A stretch of 62,230 bases of DNA from Perlabentimonas gracilis (GCF_011174675.1 NZ_JAANIG010000028.1:1-62230), one strand, 5' to 3'. Counted from the stretch's first letter, positions 25,819 to 34,792 are shown. The notes: generated by a model not told the origin, from the sequence alone. Program-made: numbers and translations.

Positions 25819-27126
25819 TTAATCCTTACGAATAATTTGTGCGCCCAGGGCATTGAGGCGCTCCTCAATTTGCTGGTAGCCTCTATCAATCTGCTCAATG
25901 TTATGAATAACGCAGGTGCCTTCGGCCGAAAGGGCAGCAATAAGCAGCGCAACCCCAGCCCTAATGTCGGGGGAGACCATTGAGGTGGATCTTAGCTGCA
26001 ACTGATGATTATGCCCAATTACGGTTGCTCTGTGTGGGTCGCAAAGTATGATTTGAGCGCCCATATCGATAAGCTTATCTACAAAGAACAGGCGACTCTC
26101 GAACATCTTTTGGTGAATTAATACCGAACCCTTTGCCTGAGTTGCCACCACAAGGAATATGCTAAGTAGGTCGGGTGTTAATCCGGGCCATGGTGCATCG
26201 GCAATGGTCATGATGGAGCCATCAATAAAGGTCTCGATTTCATAGTTTTCTTGAGTTGGAATGAAAATATCGTCGCCCACCCGGTCGAATTTTATGCCAA
26301 GCCGTCTGAAAGCATTGGGGATTATCCCAAGGTCATCATACGACACATTTTTTATGGTAATTTCGCTGCGGGTCATGGCAGCAAGGCCAATAAATGATCC
26401 TATCTCAATCATATCGGGGAGGATGGTGTGCTCGGTTCCTCCAAGTGAGTCAACTCCCTCTATGGTGAGTAGATTAGAACCCACGCCGCTAATTTTAGCG
26501 CCCATTCTGTTTAGCATCTTGCAAAGCTGCTGCAAGTATGGCTCACAGGCAGCGTTGAAAATGGTGGTTTTGCCAGGGGCAAGCACAGCAGCCATAACAA
26601 TATTTGCCGTTCCAGTTACCGAAGCCTCATCGAGTAGCATATAGGCTCCCTTGAGTTTATCGCCTTTCACTTCGTACGAATTTTGCTTTGGGTCGAAGGA
26701 GAAGGTAGCGCCTAGGGTCTGAAATCCCACGAAGTGGGTATCGAGCCGGCGACGGCCAATCTTATCGCCTCCGGGTTGAGGTATGTAGCCCACCCCAAAT
26801 CGAGCAAGAAGTGGCCCAACAATCATAATTGACCCTCTGAGCGCTGCAGCCTTTGCTTTAAACACATCGGTTTTTAGGTACTCCAAGTTTACATCCTTGG
26901 CTTTAAATGTACATTCCGAGGTGGATGTGCGGTTAACCTCTACCCCCATAGACTCAATAAGCTCAATAAGCTTATTAACATCTCTAATGTTGGGTATATT
27001 CTTGATAGTAACCTTATCGGGGGTTAGCAAAACGGCGCAAATAATTTGTAAGGCTTCGTTTTTTGCCCCCTGTGGGGTAATCTCGCCCTTAAGGCGTTTG
27101 CCTCCAGTAATCTCAAAGGTTGCCAT
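25819..27126 (-). CDS. murA: UDP-N-acetylglucosamine 1-carboxyvinyltransferase (MurA)
   Basis: The 435-residue enzyme catalyses the first committed step of peptidoglycan synthesis, transferring enolpyruvate from PEP to UDP-GlcNAc in the cytoplasm. Lys22-Asn23 in GAKNEAL and the later DIRAG segment are conserved. The mobile-loop residue that is Cys115 in E. coli is Asp121 here (PGGDKIGRRR), a change associated in other bacteria with fosfomycin insensitivity. It is separated from DUF4290 by 8 bp and is probably co-transcribed with it. Confidence 0.96.
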   Translation of the reverse strand: MATFEITGGKRLKGEITPQGAKNEALQIICAVLLTPDKVTIKNIPNIRDVNKLIELIESMGVEVNRTSTSECTFKAKDVNLEYLKTDVFKAKAAALRGSIMIVGPLLARFGVGYIPQPGGDKIGRRRLDTHFVGFQTLGATFSFDPKQNSYEVKGDKLKGAYMLLDEASVTGTANIVMAAVLAPGKTTIFNAACEPYLQQLCKMLNRMGAKISGVGSNLLTIEGVDSLGGTEHTILPDMIEIGSFIGLAAMTRSEITIKNVSYDDLGIIPNAFRRLGIKFDRVGDDIFIPTQENYEIETFIDGSIMTIADAPWPGLTPDLLSIFLVVATQAKGSVLIHQKMFESRLFFVDKLIDMGAQIILCDPHRATVIGHNHQLQLRSTSMVSPDIRAGVALLIAALSAEGTCVIHNIEQIDRGYQQIEERLNALGAQIIRKD

Positions 27127-27134
27127 AATGTTAC

Positions 27135-27725
27135 TTATTTTTTACGGGGTTGGAACTTTTTTCTTGGCTTGCTAGGTATGTTTTCTTTCACCAGGTTGAA
27201 TTTAAAATCGGAAGCTAAGGATAGCTTTCCTCCACTAAGTTCTGCCATATCTCGAATGATATCTTCGTCCGAAACGGAATCCTTGTTCCATATTAGGTAC
27301 GATTTTTTCATATGGTTCGCAATAAGGCTGGTCAGCGCTTCCTTAAGTTCGCCTTCCTCCAGTTCAATCGCTTTTTCTATTATGAGTGATATTGAGCGCC
27401 CATAGTGCTTGTGCTTGATGGGGTGTGAAGGGTACGGAACTTGCTTTGGCTTTTCGTATATAACAGATGCCTCTGGTTTTGGGTAAGGCGATTCGATCTC
27501 GAGATTAAAACTGGCCATGATATGCAGGTGATCCCAAAGTTTGTGCTTAAAATCGTTAATATCGCGCAGGTGCGGGTTCATATTACCCATTATAGCTATA
27601 ATAGCTTTGGCCGTTTTGTTTCTTTGCTCTAGGTCTTCAATCTCTAGGAGTTGGTTCACCATTTGTTGGATATGTCTTCCGTACTCTGGTAAAACCAAAT
27701 GCTTACGCTGGGTATTGTAATCCAT
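27135..27725 (-). CDS. DUF4290 family protein
   Basis: The 196-residue protein matches DUF4290, a cytoplasmic Bacteroidota family with no assigned activity. It has an N-terminal YNTQRKHLVLPEYGRHIQQM segment and a Lys/Pro/Arg-rich tail (PSKPRKKFQPRKK). It starts the minus-strand unit DUF4290-murA-grpE-dnaJ. A good promoter lies about 95 bp upstream. The tight 8-bp spacing to murA suggests a cell-envelope connection, but this is inference. Confidence 0.85.
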   Translation of the reverse strand: MDYNTQRKHLVLPEYGRHIQQMVNQLLEIEDLEQRNKTAKAIIAIMGNMNPHLRDINDFKHKLWDHLHIMASFNLEIESPYPKPEASVIYEKPKQVPYPSHPIKHKHYGRSISLIIEKAIELEEGELKEALTSLIANHMKKSYLIWNKDSVSDEDIIRDMAELSGGKLSLASDFKFNLVKENIPSKPRKKFQPRKK

Positions 27726-27818
27726 ATGATTATTGTGGGTTTTTGTTTTTAATCTAAAGGCAATAATTGCTTCAACACGATAAGTATGACAACCATTTTA
27801 TTGGGTTGAAATTATTTG

Positions 27819-27850
27819 CAAAACTAGCTGATTATTGGCTAAAAAGCAAA
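27819..27850 (-). promoter_or_regulatory. Promoter for the DUF4290-murA unit
   Basis: On the minus strand TTTG (27847-27850) and TAGTTTTG (27819-27826) are spaced 20 nt apart, an excellent match to the Bacteroidota consensus. Transcription would start near 27812. The promoter abuts the terminator at 27854-27881. Confidence 0.7.
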
Positions 27851-27853
27851 TAT

Positions 27854-27881
27854 TGCCCCAAGCTGATAAAAGCTTGGGGCA
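27854..27881 (-). terminator. Intrinsic terminator after the DUF4249 gene
   Basis: TGCCCCAAGCT (27854-27864) pairs perfectly with AGCTTGGGGCA (27871-27881) around GATAAA. Read on the minus strand it lies 30 bp after the DUF4249 stop and is followed by a GCTTTTTAG tract. Confidence 0.85.
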
Positions 27882-27911
27882 CTGTAAACGAACTAATTAT
27901 ATTACGTTACT

Positions 27912-28814
27912 TTATTTGTTCAGTGTTGTTTGATTTATAGTGATGTATGAGCCAAAAACTCCTAGCCCTCCCTCGATGTTTGAGTATAGGTGAGACGATT
28001 CAGTGAATGGATTATCCATAATGTCGTAGATGTTTTGGAGTGAGTAGTGGAAGTTGTAGTAGTGTTCATCAACCTCGTAAACCTCTGTTGTGGTCCCTAG
28101 GTTAATATAGTAATCGTCATCATAGGATGAAAACTCATGCCGAATTGATATGGTACGACCATCTGAATTACTATCGCTTATTAGCTGCTTGGAGTAATTT
28201 GAAATAAATGTATGGGTTGTTTCGTCCCAAGATGACTCGTACTGCTTTAGGCTATATATGAGTGTGCTGTAGAAGTTATCCTCGTTCTTTGGGTCGATAA
28301 TGGTGCCAATTAGCCTCATTTCGGTATAGCCCCATTCATTAGTAGAAATTGTATCAATTCTTTCGATGCTAGAGGTGGCCTTGCCCAGAGGTACAACGGT
28401 TCTGCCGCTCACTGTCTCAAAGTTATTGGCGGTAACCCTAAGCTCGTACTCGTTGCCCTTTTCAATGGCAAATAAATTGGGCGGGAGTGCGTATTTCTTT
28501 TGTTTCGAATCGTAGGGTATAGCAATAGTGTTATCGTCCTCAATGTTAGTTAATATAACCGTAGCAGTTTTTATGGTATCGAAAGCGTTGTAATAATAGT
28601 TGTTGCCATCAATGGGGATGTTATAATTTATTGGTTGCGATGCGAAAACGGTAACAAAAATGGAATCGGTAGGCGATATATACGATTGCACTACCAATTT
28701 TTGCGGAGTGTTGGGGAGGTTTACATCGTCAACATCCTTTATGCAGCTGGCAAATGTAATGGCAAATGCAGCCGCAGCAATTGTTATTATTGATTTTGTT
28801 GATTGTAAGTTCAT
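27912..28814 (-). CDS. DUF4249 surface lipoprotein (second copy)
   Basis: The 300-residue lipoprotein has lipobox TFASC with Cys24 followed by the acidic IKDVDD, compatible with surface export. The mature part has the DUF4249 start (KLVVQSYISPTDSIFVTVFAS) and the central VTANNFETVSGRTVVPL. It follows its TonB receptor by only 4 bp, the reverse of the gene order in the first pair at 19360-22739. Function as receptor partner is inferred from this pairing. Confidence 0.85.
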   Translation of the reverse strand: MNLQSTKSIITIAAAAFAITFASCIKDVDDVNLPNTPQKLVVQSYISPTDSIFVTVFASQPINYNIPIDGNNYYYNAFDTIKTATVILTNIEDDNTIAIPYDSKQKKYALPPNLFAIEKGNEYELRVTANNFETVSGRTVVPLGKATSSIERIDTISTNEWGYTEMRLIGTIIDPKNEDNFYSTLIYSLKQYESSWDETTHTFISNYSKQLISDSNSDGRTISIRHEFSSYDDDYYINLGTTTEVYEVDEHYYNFHYSLQNIYDIMDNPFTESSHLYSNIEGGLGVFGSYITINQTTLNK

Positions 28815-28818
28815 ACTA

Positions 28819-31179
28819 TTAGAATTTTATTGACCATGAAACGGATGGGATAAACTGAAATAGGCTGATTTGCTTCAGCTTGTTAACGTAGGTGCTTTCG
28901 CCAGTACGTGGGTTATGACGCTCTTCTCCGCGAACAAAGTACATGAAAGGATTTTGACGGTTATAGGCATTATAGGCGCCAAACTCCCATGTTCTCTCAT
29001 ACTTTTCGAACTTTTTATGTATCTGCACGCTTACGTCCAGCCTGTGGTAGGGTGCCATTCTAAAGTCGTTTTTCTTTCCGTAGTCTTGAATTGTTTCGGT
29101 CCACACGTAGTTTGAAACCGAGTTTGGAACGTGTTGATTAACAGGATATGTTGCCAGGGGTAGGGTTACAGCATTGCCCGTTCCGTAAACCCAGATACCC
29201 GAAAGGGTTACGCCAGGGCTAAACTCGTAAACCCCAACAACGGAAATGTCGTGTCGGCGGTCGTACCTTGCCCAGTAGGGTTTACCCATATTTATCTCAT
29301 CGAACTGTAGTTGTGTCCATGAAAGGGTGTAGCCAACCCAACCCGAAAAGCGGCCCATCTTTTTATGGGCAAGGAATTCAACGCCATACGACCAGCCAAA
29401 ACCGCTGGTAATATTATCTTCCCACTTAATGTTATTTGCGTTAGTAGGGTCGTCGAACATCAGAAAGCTAGCCCCTTCGCGATAGGTAATCACATTATCC
29501 GACTCCTTATAGTACCCCTCGAGCGAAATGGTGGTTGATATATCTTTCAAATCTTTAGCAAACCCTGCAGCCACTTGCCAGCTGTCCTGTGCCGGGGCAT
29601 CCTTGGTGGCCGGAACCCATAAGTCGGTGGGCAATCCAATGCCCGTGCTGGTAAGCAAATGGATATACTGGTTCATTTGCGCATACGAGGCCTTGGCCGA
29701 TAGGGTATTGGTAAGGTAGTAACTCCCCGAGATGCGTGGCTCAAACGAAAAGTTCGATGCCCCATCGTGGTAGTGATGCGATAGGCGAACACCAGCATTT
29801 ACAATTCCCTTATCCAATATTTTTACTTCGTCCTCAAGGTAAAGCCCCGACTCGTATGTATCTATTGTATTCACTATGCTCTCAAATTCATTTAAGTAGT
29901 CATCGCGAATAACCACAGCGCTTGGATTGAAGCTGTGCCATGTAGAGGTCATCCCGAATCGAATGGTGTGCGAGTGGCGTGGCATCCAGGTGAAGTCGTA
30001 TTTTGCTCCAAAATCACGAATACCCGAACGGTAGCTTAGCTCAAATACGTCGCCTTCATACTCGTCTCTTGCATAAATATTGAGTCGGTAGTTGCTGAAA
30101 ATAACTGATAGGTTGGAGAATAGCCGGCTGGTAAAGATATGGTTCCAACGAATGGTGGAGGTTGCGTTGTTCCAGAACATACCACCCTCGTACTTGGCGC
30201 CCTCGTACTCTTCCCCTCCCGAGAACTTGTCCTCGCCAAAATATCCACTCAAGAATATGCGGTTATTGTTATTGATCTCCCAGTTGGCTTTGGCAGTTAA
30301 ATCGTAGAAGTAAAGGCCTAGCTTAATGTCTTTGGGGATGAATGGGCGAGCTAGAACATCGTAGTATGTTCTGCGACCCGACACAAGGAATGAGGCCTTA
30401 TCTTTAACAATGGGACCCTCGAGAACTAATCGCGACGAGAGCATCCCAATGCCTGCCTCACCCGAGATCTTCTCCTTGTTCCCATCCTTCATCACAATCT
30501 CCAGAACCGACGAAAGCCTTCCGCCGTATCGGGCTGGGAATCCGCCCTTGGTGAGTTCCAAACTTTTTATGGCATCGCCATTGAATAGCGAGAAGAAGCC
30601 GAAGAGGTGGTAGGCGTTGTATACCGTGGCATCGTCGAGGATGATTAGGTTTTGGTCGGGGCCACCACCACGTACGTAAAGCCCGCTGGTGCCCTCGCTA
30701 CCCTTTTGTACGCCGGGCATAAGCTGCACAACCTTAAGCGCGTCCTTCTCGCCCAGCAGGGCTGGTATTGACTTGATCTGCCTTATTGGAATCTCCATCA
30801 CGCTCATTTGCGAGCTGCGGCTCGATTGTTTGGGCATTTCGGCCCTAACCTCAACACCTTCAATCTCGATTGAGGGGTCAATCTCGACATTAAGGGGTAC
30901 GTTCTGATTTAGCTTGATGCTAAAACTTCGGGGCTGGTAGCCTACAAAGGAGAAAACAACCTCGTACTCTCCAGCCGGAAGGGTAAGGCTGTAAAATCCG
31001 TAGCTATTCGAGGCTGTGCCAAGGGTGGTTTCGGGTATGTAAATGTTTACCCCCGGCATAGTTTCGCGGCTACCCTTTTCGTATACGTAGCCACTAATTG
31101 TAAATCGGTTTTGAGCTTGTGCTTTCAGGCCAAGCAGGCTTATGGCAATCGCCAAAAGCATTAAGAACTTTCTTGTCAT
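28819..31179 (-). CDS. TonB-dependent receptor with carboxypeptidase-like N-terminal domain (second copy)
   Basis: The 786-residue protein has a signal peptide ending AQA|Q, a carboxypeptidase-regulatory-like domain (ISGYVYEKGSRETMPGVNI), a plug with LMPGVQKGSEGTSGLYVRGG and LILDDATVYNAYHLFGFFS, and a barrel ending in the classical aromatic VSWSIKF. It should import an unknown ligand with the DUF4249 protein 4 bp downstream. A reverse-strand TATCTTTG box at 31247-31254 would give a leader of about 60 nt. Confidence 0.93.
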   Translation of the reverse strand: MTRKFLMLLAIAISLLGLKAQAQNRFTISGYVYEKGSRETMPGVNIYIPETTLGTASNSYGFYSLTLPAGEYEVVFSFVGYQPRSFSIKLNQNVPLNVEIDPSIEIEGVEVRAEMPKQSSRSSQMSVMEIPIRQIKSIPALLGEKDALKVVQLMPGVQKGSEGTSGLYVRGGGPDQNLIILDDATVYNAYHLFGFFSLFNGDAIKSLELTKGGFPARYGGRLSSVLEIVMKDGNKEKISGEAGIGMLSSRLVLEGPIVKDKASFLVSGRRTYYDVLARPFIPKDIKLGLYFYDLTAKANWEINNNNRIFLSGYFGEDKFSGGEEYEGAKYEGGMFWNNATSTIRWNHIFTSRLFSNLSVIFSNYRLNIYARDEYEGDVFELSYRSGIRDFGAKYDFTWMPRHSHTIRFGMTSTWHSFNPSAVVIRDDYLNEFESIVNTIDTYESGLYLEDEVKILDKGIVNAGVRLSHHYHDGASNFSFEPRISGSYYLTNTLSAKASYAQMNQYIHLLTSTGIGLPTDLWVPATKDAPAQDSWQVAAGFAKDLKDISTTISLEGYYKESDNVITYREGASFLMFDDPTNANNIKWEDNITSGFGWSYGVEFLAHKKMGRFSGWVGYTLSWTQLQFDEINMGKPYWARYDRRHDISVVGVYEFSPGVTLSGIWVYGTGNAVTLPLATYPVNQHVPNSVSNYVWTETIQDYGKKNDFRMAPYHRLDVSVQIHKKFEKYERTWEFGAYNAYNRQNPFMYFVRGEERHNPRTGESTYVNKLKQISLFQFIPSVSWSIKF

Positions 31180-31246
31180 TAGGTTAGGGTGATTTGTGTT
31201 TTCATCAAATAAAAACTGCTTTTTTTAGATTTTATTTGAATGGGAA

Positions 31247-31254
31247 CAAAGATA
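31247..31254 (-). promoter_or_regulatory. -7 box of the second TonB receptor operon
   Basis: Reverse-strand TATCTTTG matches TAnnTTTG 68 bp before the start. No clear -33 TTTG is present. Confidence 0.45.
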
Positions 31255-31361
31255 ATGCTAGAATAAAAATTGTAACTTACTTTTTACCATTGGTTTTTAA
31301 TGTCTTTAAACATTCATCCAATTGTTCTGTTAGAGAAATTTAATTATTAAATTTTGCGATT

Positions 31362-31685
31362 ATGCAGTACGATGTTTTTGCATGGGAAGAATTTGTTCGA
31401 TCGATGGATGCGGTTTTGCTTTATCTTCACAACGATACCTGTGGCGTGTGCAATGTGCTTCACCCGCAGGTAAGGGATCTGGTAAATGGTAGATTCCCAA
31501 AGATAAATATGGTTGATTTGGATGCAGTGGTGAATCGTGAGCTAGCTGCGCAGCTAAGGATGTTGAGCATACCGGGTATTATTCTGTATGTCGATGGCCG
31601 GGAGGTATTCCGGGCCAATGGAATGATATCGCTTGGCGAGCTGGAACAGAAAATTGCCAGACCCTATAACCTTATGTTTGGCTAG
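31362..31685 (+). CDS. Thioredoxin family protein
   Basis: The 107-residue cytoplasmic protein has the redox motif Cys27-Gly-Val-Cys30 in NDTCGVCNVL and the cis-proline loop SIPGIILYVDG. Size equals a single thioredoxin fold without signal peptide. The active-site dipeptide GV differs from the usual GP, so redox potential and partners may differ from thioredoxin 1. It is a lone gene divergent from the TonB receptor and ends at a bidirectional terminator. Confidence 0.88.
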   Translation: MQYDVFAWEEFVRSMDAVLLYLHNDTCGVCNVLHPQVRDLVNGRFPKINMVDLDAVVNRELAAQLRMLSIPGIILYVDGREVFRANGMISLGELEQKIARPYNLMFG

Positions 31686-31703
31686 AGCTATCTGTGAAAA
31701 CAA

Positions 31704-31736
31704 AAAGAGTTGCCCAAAAATTATGAGCAACTCTTT
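31704..31736. terminator. Bidirectional intrinsic terminator
   Basis: AAAGAGTTGC (31704-31713) pairs perfectly with GCAACTCTTT (31727-31736) between the converging thioredoxin-like and barrel genes. A/T runs flank both sides. Confidence 0.85.
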
Positions 31737-31756
31737 GATAGAATGATTCACTTGCA

Positions 31757-32341
31757 CTAAAACTTATAGATAAATCCAATGCTTGTATTAAGCAGGTAGC
31801 CTTGTAGGGTATACCCATTGTTTATACCAAAGTTCACGCTTGAGTAATTATTGCTGTGTGTAATAAACGAAAAAATTGAAGGCATCAATAAATTTGCCCC
31901 CCAGCGTTCGTTGAACGAGTACGATAGGCCAGGTCGAACTGCTATGCCTATAGAATTTTGGCTATTTTTTGATGAGCCATCATAGTTGGTTCCGCTATAG
32001 AAATGAAGCGGTAGCTCTCCCTGTGCAAAAATGCTGATTTTCTCAAGGTTTATTACAGAATATCTGGCAAAGGGTACTATTGATAGTGTATTGTCAGTAT
32101 TTTTGTCACCATTGTTAAGCTTTGTACCAACGGAACTAAAACCAATTGCGCCCCCAACAGTAAAGTTGTCATTTACTATATAGCCAAGTTGGGGCATAAA
32201 TGTAAAAACAGAACCCTTAGTGCCATCATTATTTTCGTTTGAGAAAGCCAGTGAACCACCAGCCCACATATTGGAATTCTGACCTATGGCCATTGCTGAC
32301 ACCATTAAAAGTAAAACAGAAATAATTGCAATTCTTTTCAT
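31757..32341 (-). CDS. Outer-membrane beta-barrel protein
   Basis: The 194-residue protein has a signal peptide ending AIG|Q and a barrel-type mature sequence (MPQLGYIVNDNFTVGGAIGF, VRPGLSYSFNERWG) ending GFIYKF, a standard barrel end with terminal Phe. It resembles small porin-family proteins of about eight strands. No ligand or partner can be suggested. The gene is monocistronic. Confidence 0.78.
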   Translation of the reverse strand: MKRIAIISVLLLMVSAMAIGQNSNMWAGGSLAFSNENNDGTKGSVFTFMPQLGYIVNDNFTVGGAIGFSSVGTKLNNGDKNTDNTLSIVPFARYSVINLEKISIFAQGELPLHFYSGTNYDGSSKNSQNSIGIAVRPGLSYSFNERWGANLLMPSIFSFITHSNNYSSVNFGINNGYTLQGYLLNTSIGFIYKF

Positions 32342-32446
32342 AATTTGATTTTTTGTTAGTGAATGGTTAGTAATTGATAAACAATATGTTTGTCGAGGTA
32401 TGTATAGTGATCTGAGGTATTTATGGGGTAATTATGAAGAAAAGAC

Positions 32447-33517
32447 TTATTGAATCTTAACCTCGAAAAGTTTAGGCCAGTTTTTACCCGTCACAAAAAG
32501 TCTGTCGTTTTTCTGATCCCAGGCAATACCGTTAAACACATCGATGTTCCTGTGCCTGTCTGTCGGTGTTAAAAGATTTGAGAAATCAACCTCGGCCTCA
32601 ACCATTCCTGTTGTAGGGTTAATAATAACAATTTTATCGGTGAGGTAGATATTGGCATAAATTTTTCCGTTGATATACTCCAGCTCGTTGAGCTGGTTAA
32701 CTGCGCCTCGGTGATCGTATACCTCAACCCGCTTAATTTCAGTGAACGATTTTGGTTCGAGGAAGTATAGGATATTTGAGCCATCGCTCATAACCAGCTG
32801 CTCGCCAACGGTTGTAAGCCCCCAGCCTTGGGTTGGGTAATCGAAGGTACGTATCAGGTTAAAAGTGTTGGGCTCGTACACAAAGCCTTTTCGCGAGGTC
32901 CAGGTTATCTGATAAATCTCGTCGTTAATAATGGTGGCCCCCTCACCAAAGTATTGCCTCTCCAAGTTGACGCTCTGTTTTACTTTTCCTGTCTCAATTT
33001 CGACCCTACGAAGCGTTGATTGCCCTTTCTGGCCGGTACTTTCTATTAAGTGGCCATTAAAATAGAAAAGGCCTTGAGTGTAAGCACCAATATCATGAGG
33101 ATATGTATTCACAATCCTATAGCTTAACTGCTTTGGGGGCTGATTCGATTTGATTTTAAACCCAACCGATGCGGTTTGCCTTTGGCCATTGTACCATGCT
33201 GTAGCCCTTATCAAATGACTACCCAGTGAGAGATTATCAGTATCGATTGGGCGAGATAATCCCTGTAGCTGGCCTATACGGTTATTATCAATGCTAAGCA
33301 CAATCGAATCGGCTGCAATGGTGTCGTTTATAAGCCTAAGGTTTAGATTGAACGATTCGCCAAGGGTGAATACAACTCCGTTAACTGGTTCTGAAACCCT
33401 CACCAACTGCAACGGTGTACTTCTTTCGCGTTCTGTTCGCTCCGTTGTTTTTGAACCGTTACAGGCACCAAGAGCAAGCGCGCAAAAGGTTATTCCAAGC
33501 AATGATATTCTATTCAT
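32447..33517 (-). CDS. Glutaminyl-peptide cyclotransferase lipoprotein
   Basis: The 356-residue lipoprotein (Cys19 in ALGAC) carries a five-bladed-propeller glutamine cyclotransferase domain: YPHDIGAYTQGLFYFNG, ESTGQKGQSTLRRVEIETG and NIDVFNGIAWDQKNDRLFVTGKNW are family landmarks. Plant-type glutaminyl cyclases turn N-terminal Gln into pyroglutamate; in Bacteroidota they act on exported proteins whose cleavage leaves Gln first. The frame is open to 33553, but the ATG at 33517 gives the canonical lipobox. A 12-bp gap links it to the HAD hydrolase upstream. Confidence 0.9.
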   Translation of the reverse strand: MNRISLLGITFCALALGACNGSKTTERTERERSTPLQLVRVSEPVNGVVFTLGESFNLNLRLINDTIAADSIVLSIDNNRIGQLQGLSRPIDTDNLSLGSHLIRATAWYNGQRQTASVGFKIKSNQPPKQLSYRIVNTYPHDIGAYTQGLFYFNGHLIESTGQKGQSTLRRVEIETGKVKQSVNLERQYFGEGATIINDEIYQITWTSRKGFVYEPNTFNLIRTFDYPTQGWGLTTVGEQLVMSDGSNILYFLEPKSFTEIKRVEVYDHRGAVNQLNELEYINGKIYANIYLTDKIVIINPTTGMVEAEVDFSNLLTPTDRHRNIDVFNGIAWDQKNDRLFVTGKNWPKLFEVKIQ

Positions 33518-33528
33518 AGTTTTAATCG

Positions 33529-33948
33529 TTAAAGTCCAAGCCATTTTCTCCATCTTGGCTTACTGCCCAGATTATTTACCGCTACTTTTTCCATTTTCAC
33601 ATTCATTTCCTCAGGGAATAGTTCCTGCCACACCCTGCTCCAGCCAATAAATCCACCAATATTTCTGTCGTCAATAAAAATATCGGCCTCAATTTTACGC
33701 GATACTTCAGGGCTAAAATTCTCTTCGGGGTAGTTGGCATTTACTGCGTAAAACTCAATGCCGTGGCTACGGCAAAAATCAACAGCCTCTTGTAGTTCTG
33801 CACCTTTTCTAACAGTCCATAAAATAAGTAGCAATCCTTTTTCCTGCATGGCTTTAAGCGTTTCGAAAGCAAACAGGAGGGGTTCGCCAATGCTGGGAAA
33901 CTTGTTTTCTACAATGGTTCCGTCAAAATCAACAGCAACTTTTAGCAT
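33529..33948 (-). CDS. HAD-like hydrolase (BT0820-type)
   Basis: The 139-residue protein has the HAD motif I DFDGT (Asp7 and Asp9), motif II LILWTVR and the acidic FIDDRNIGG motif. The compact form lacks a cap domain, as in BT0820-type Bacteroidota phosphatases. The substrate is unknown. An alternative ATG at 33984 lies upstream of the TATATTTG box (reverse strand 33967-33974), so 33948 is preferred. It is followed by glutaminyl cyclase after 11 bp. Confidence 0.83.
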   Translation of the reverse strand: MLKVAVDFDGTIVENKFPSIGEPLLFAFETLKAMQEKGLLLILWTVRKGAELQEAVDFCRSHGIEFYAVNANYPEENFSPEVSRKIEADIFIDDRNIGGFIGWSRVWQELFPEEMNVKMEKVAVNNLGSKPRWRKWLGL

Positions 33949-33966
33949 GGTTGTCCTTAATTTTTG

Positions 33967-33974
33967 CAAATATA
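33967..33974 (-). promoter_or_regulatory. -7 box before the HAD/cyclase unit
   Basis: Reverse-strand TATATTTG lies 18 bp ahead of the chosen start of the HAD gene. It supports that start over the upstream ATG. Confidence 0.45.
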
Positions 33975-34252
33975 GCAAATGCATTTATTTTGGGTAGCCA
34001 GTTGATGCTATCTGTTCAAAAAGCCTAAAAAGTTGGGTTTTTGCGAAACAGTTTGAGGAAATTTTAATACGTTTTTTGGACTACTTGCTTTTTTGTATTG
34101 ATTTAACTCCGTTAATTTTTTTTACTAACCACCTGCATAATAGGTTTATCATCGAGAGGAGAGGGAAATCTGTGGCTAGGGTTTGATGTGGAACAGAAAT
34201 TGAATTGATGAATGCTGAATGTTCATTAGTATAAACCAAAAACTATTCAAAA

Positions 34253-34747
34253 ATGATTAAACTACAAAAAATTCTCTTGTTGACTTTTGTTGTTCTGGCA
34301 GCTGGAGAGGTAAATGCACAAAGCACAATAGAACTGCTTGGAAGGCATGAAACAAACTTTGATTTTTACTCCGGATCCACAAACCTTGAGGTAAGCAAGC
34401 AGCTAATTGTGAAAAACGCTGGTCGGTTCTACGATTATAGTTACAATGCCGATAGAGGGTACGGATATGGTGGTGGATATGAAACCTTAAGGCTTGAGTT
34501 TGAAACAGAGAAGGAGATTGAGAATACATCGAAACTCATTGGGCAAGGGCACCTTACCATTGATTTTGTGGATGTTAACGGTGTAATATTGGCAACCATA
34601 AAGTTCCCTAAGGACAGGGTTGCTTTGGCTTTTAATGCAGACCTAAGCCCCAGTAGAAAGTTCTACTCTGTTGACCTGCTTGATGTTCCTGTTCTACTTC
34701 TAGAGAATACTGTACGCCTAAATATAAATAGTGTGAATATGAAGTAA
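34253..34747 (+). CDS. Secreted protein of unknown function
   Basis: The 164-residue protein has a signal peptide ending VNA|Q and a mature region with a Tyr/Gly-rich stretch (DRGYGYGGGYETLRLEF) followed by beta-rich sequence. I recognise no family. It stands alone after a 304-bp AT-rich gap that shows no other gene and no clear promoter, and ends at a bidirectional terminator. It could be a small periplasmic or outer-membrane-associated protein. Confidence 0.6.
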   Translation: MIKLQKILLLTFVVLAAGEVNAQSTIELLGRHETNFDFYSGSTNLEVSKQLIVKNAGRFYDYSYNADRGYGYGGGYETLRLEFETEKEIENTSKLIGQGHLTIDFVDVNGVILATIKFPKDRVALAFNADLSPSRKFYSVDLLDVPVLLLENTVRLNINSVNMK

Positions 34748-34792
34748 GTTCCGGTAATTAAATATATACTACCATATTACCAAAGTTAACCA

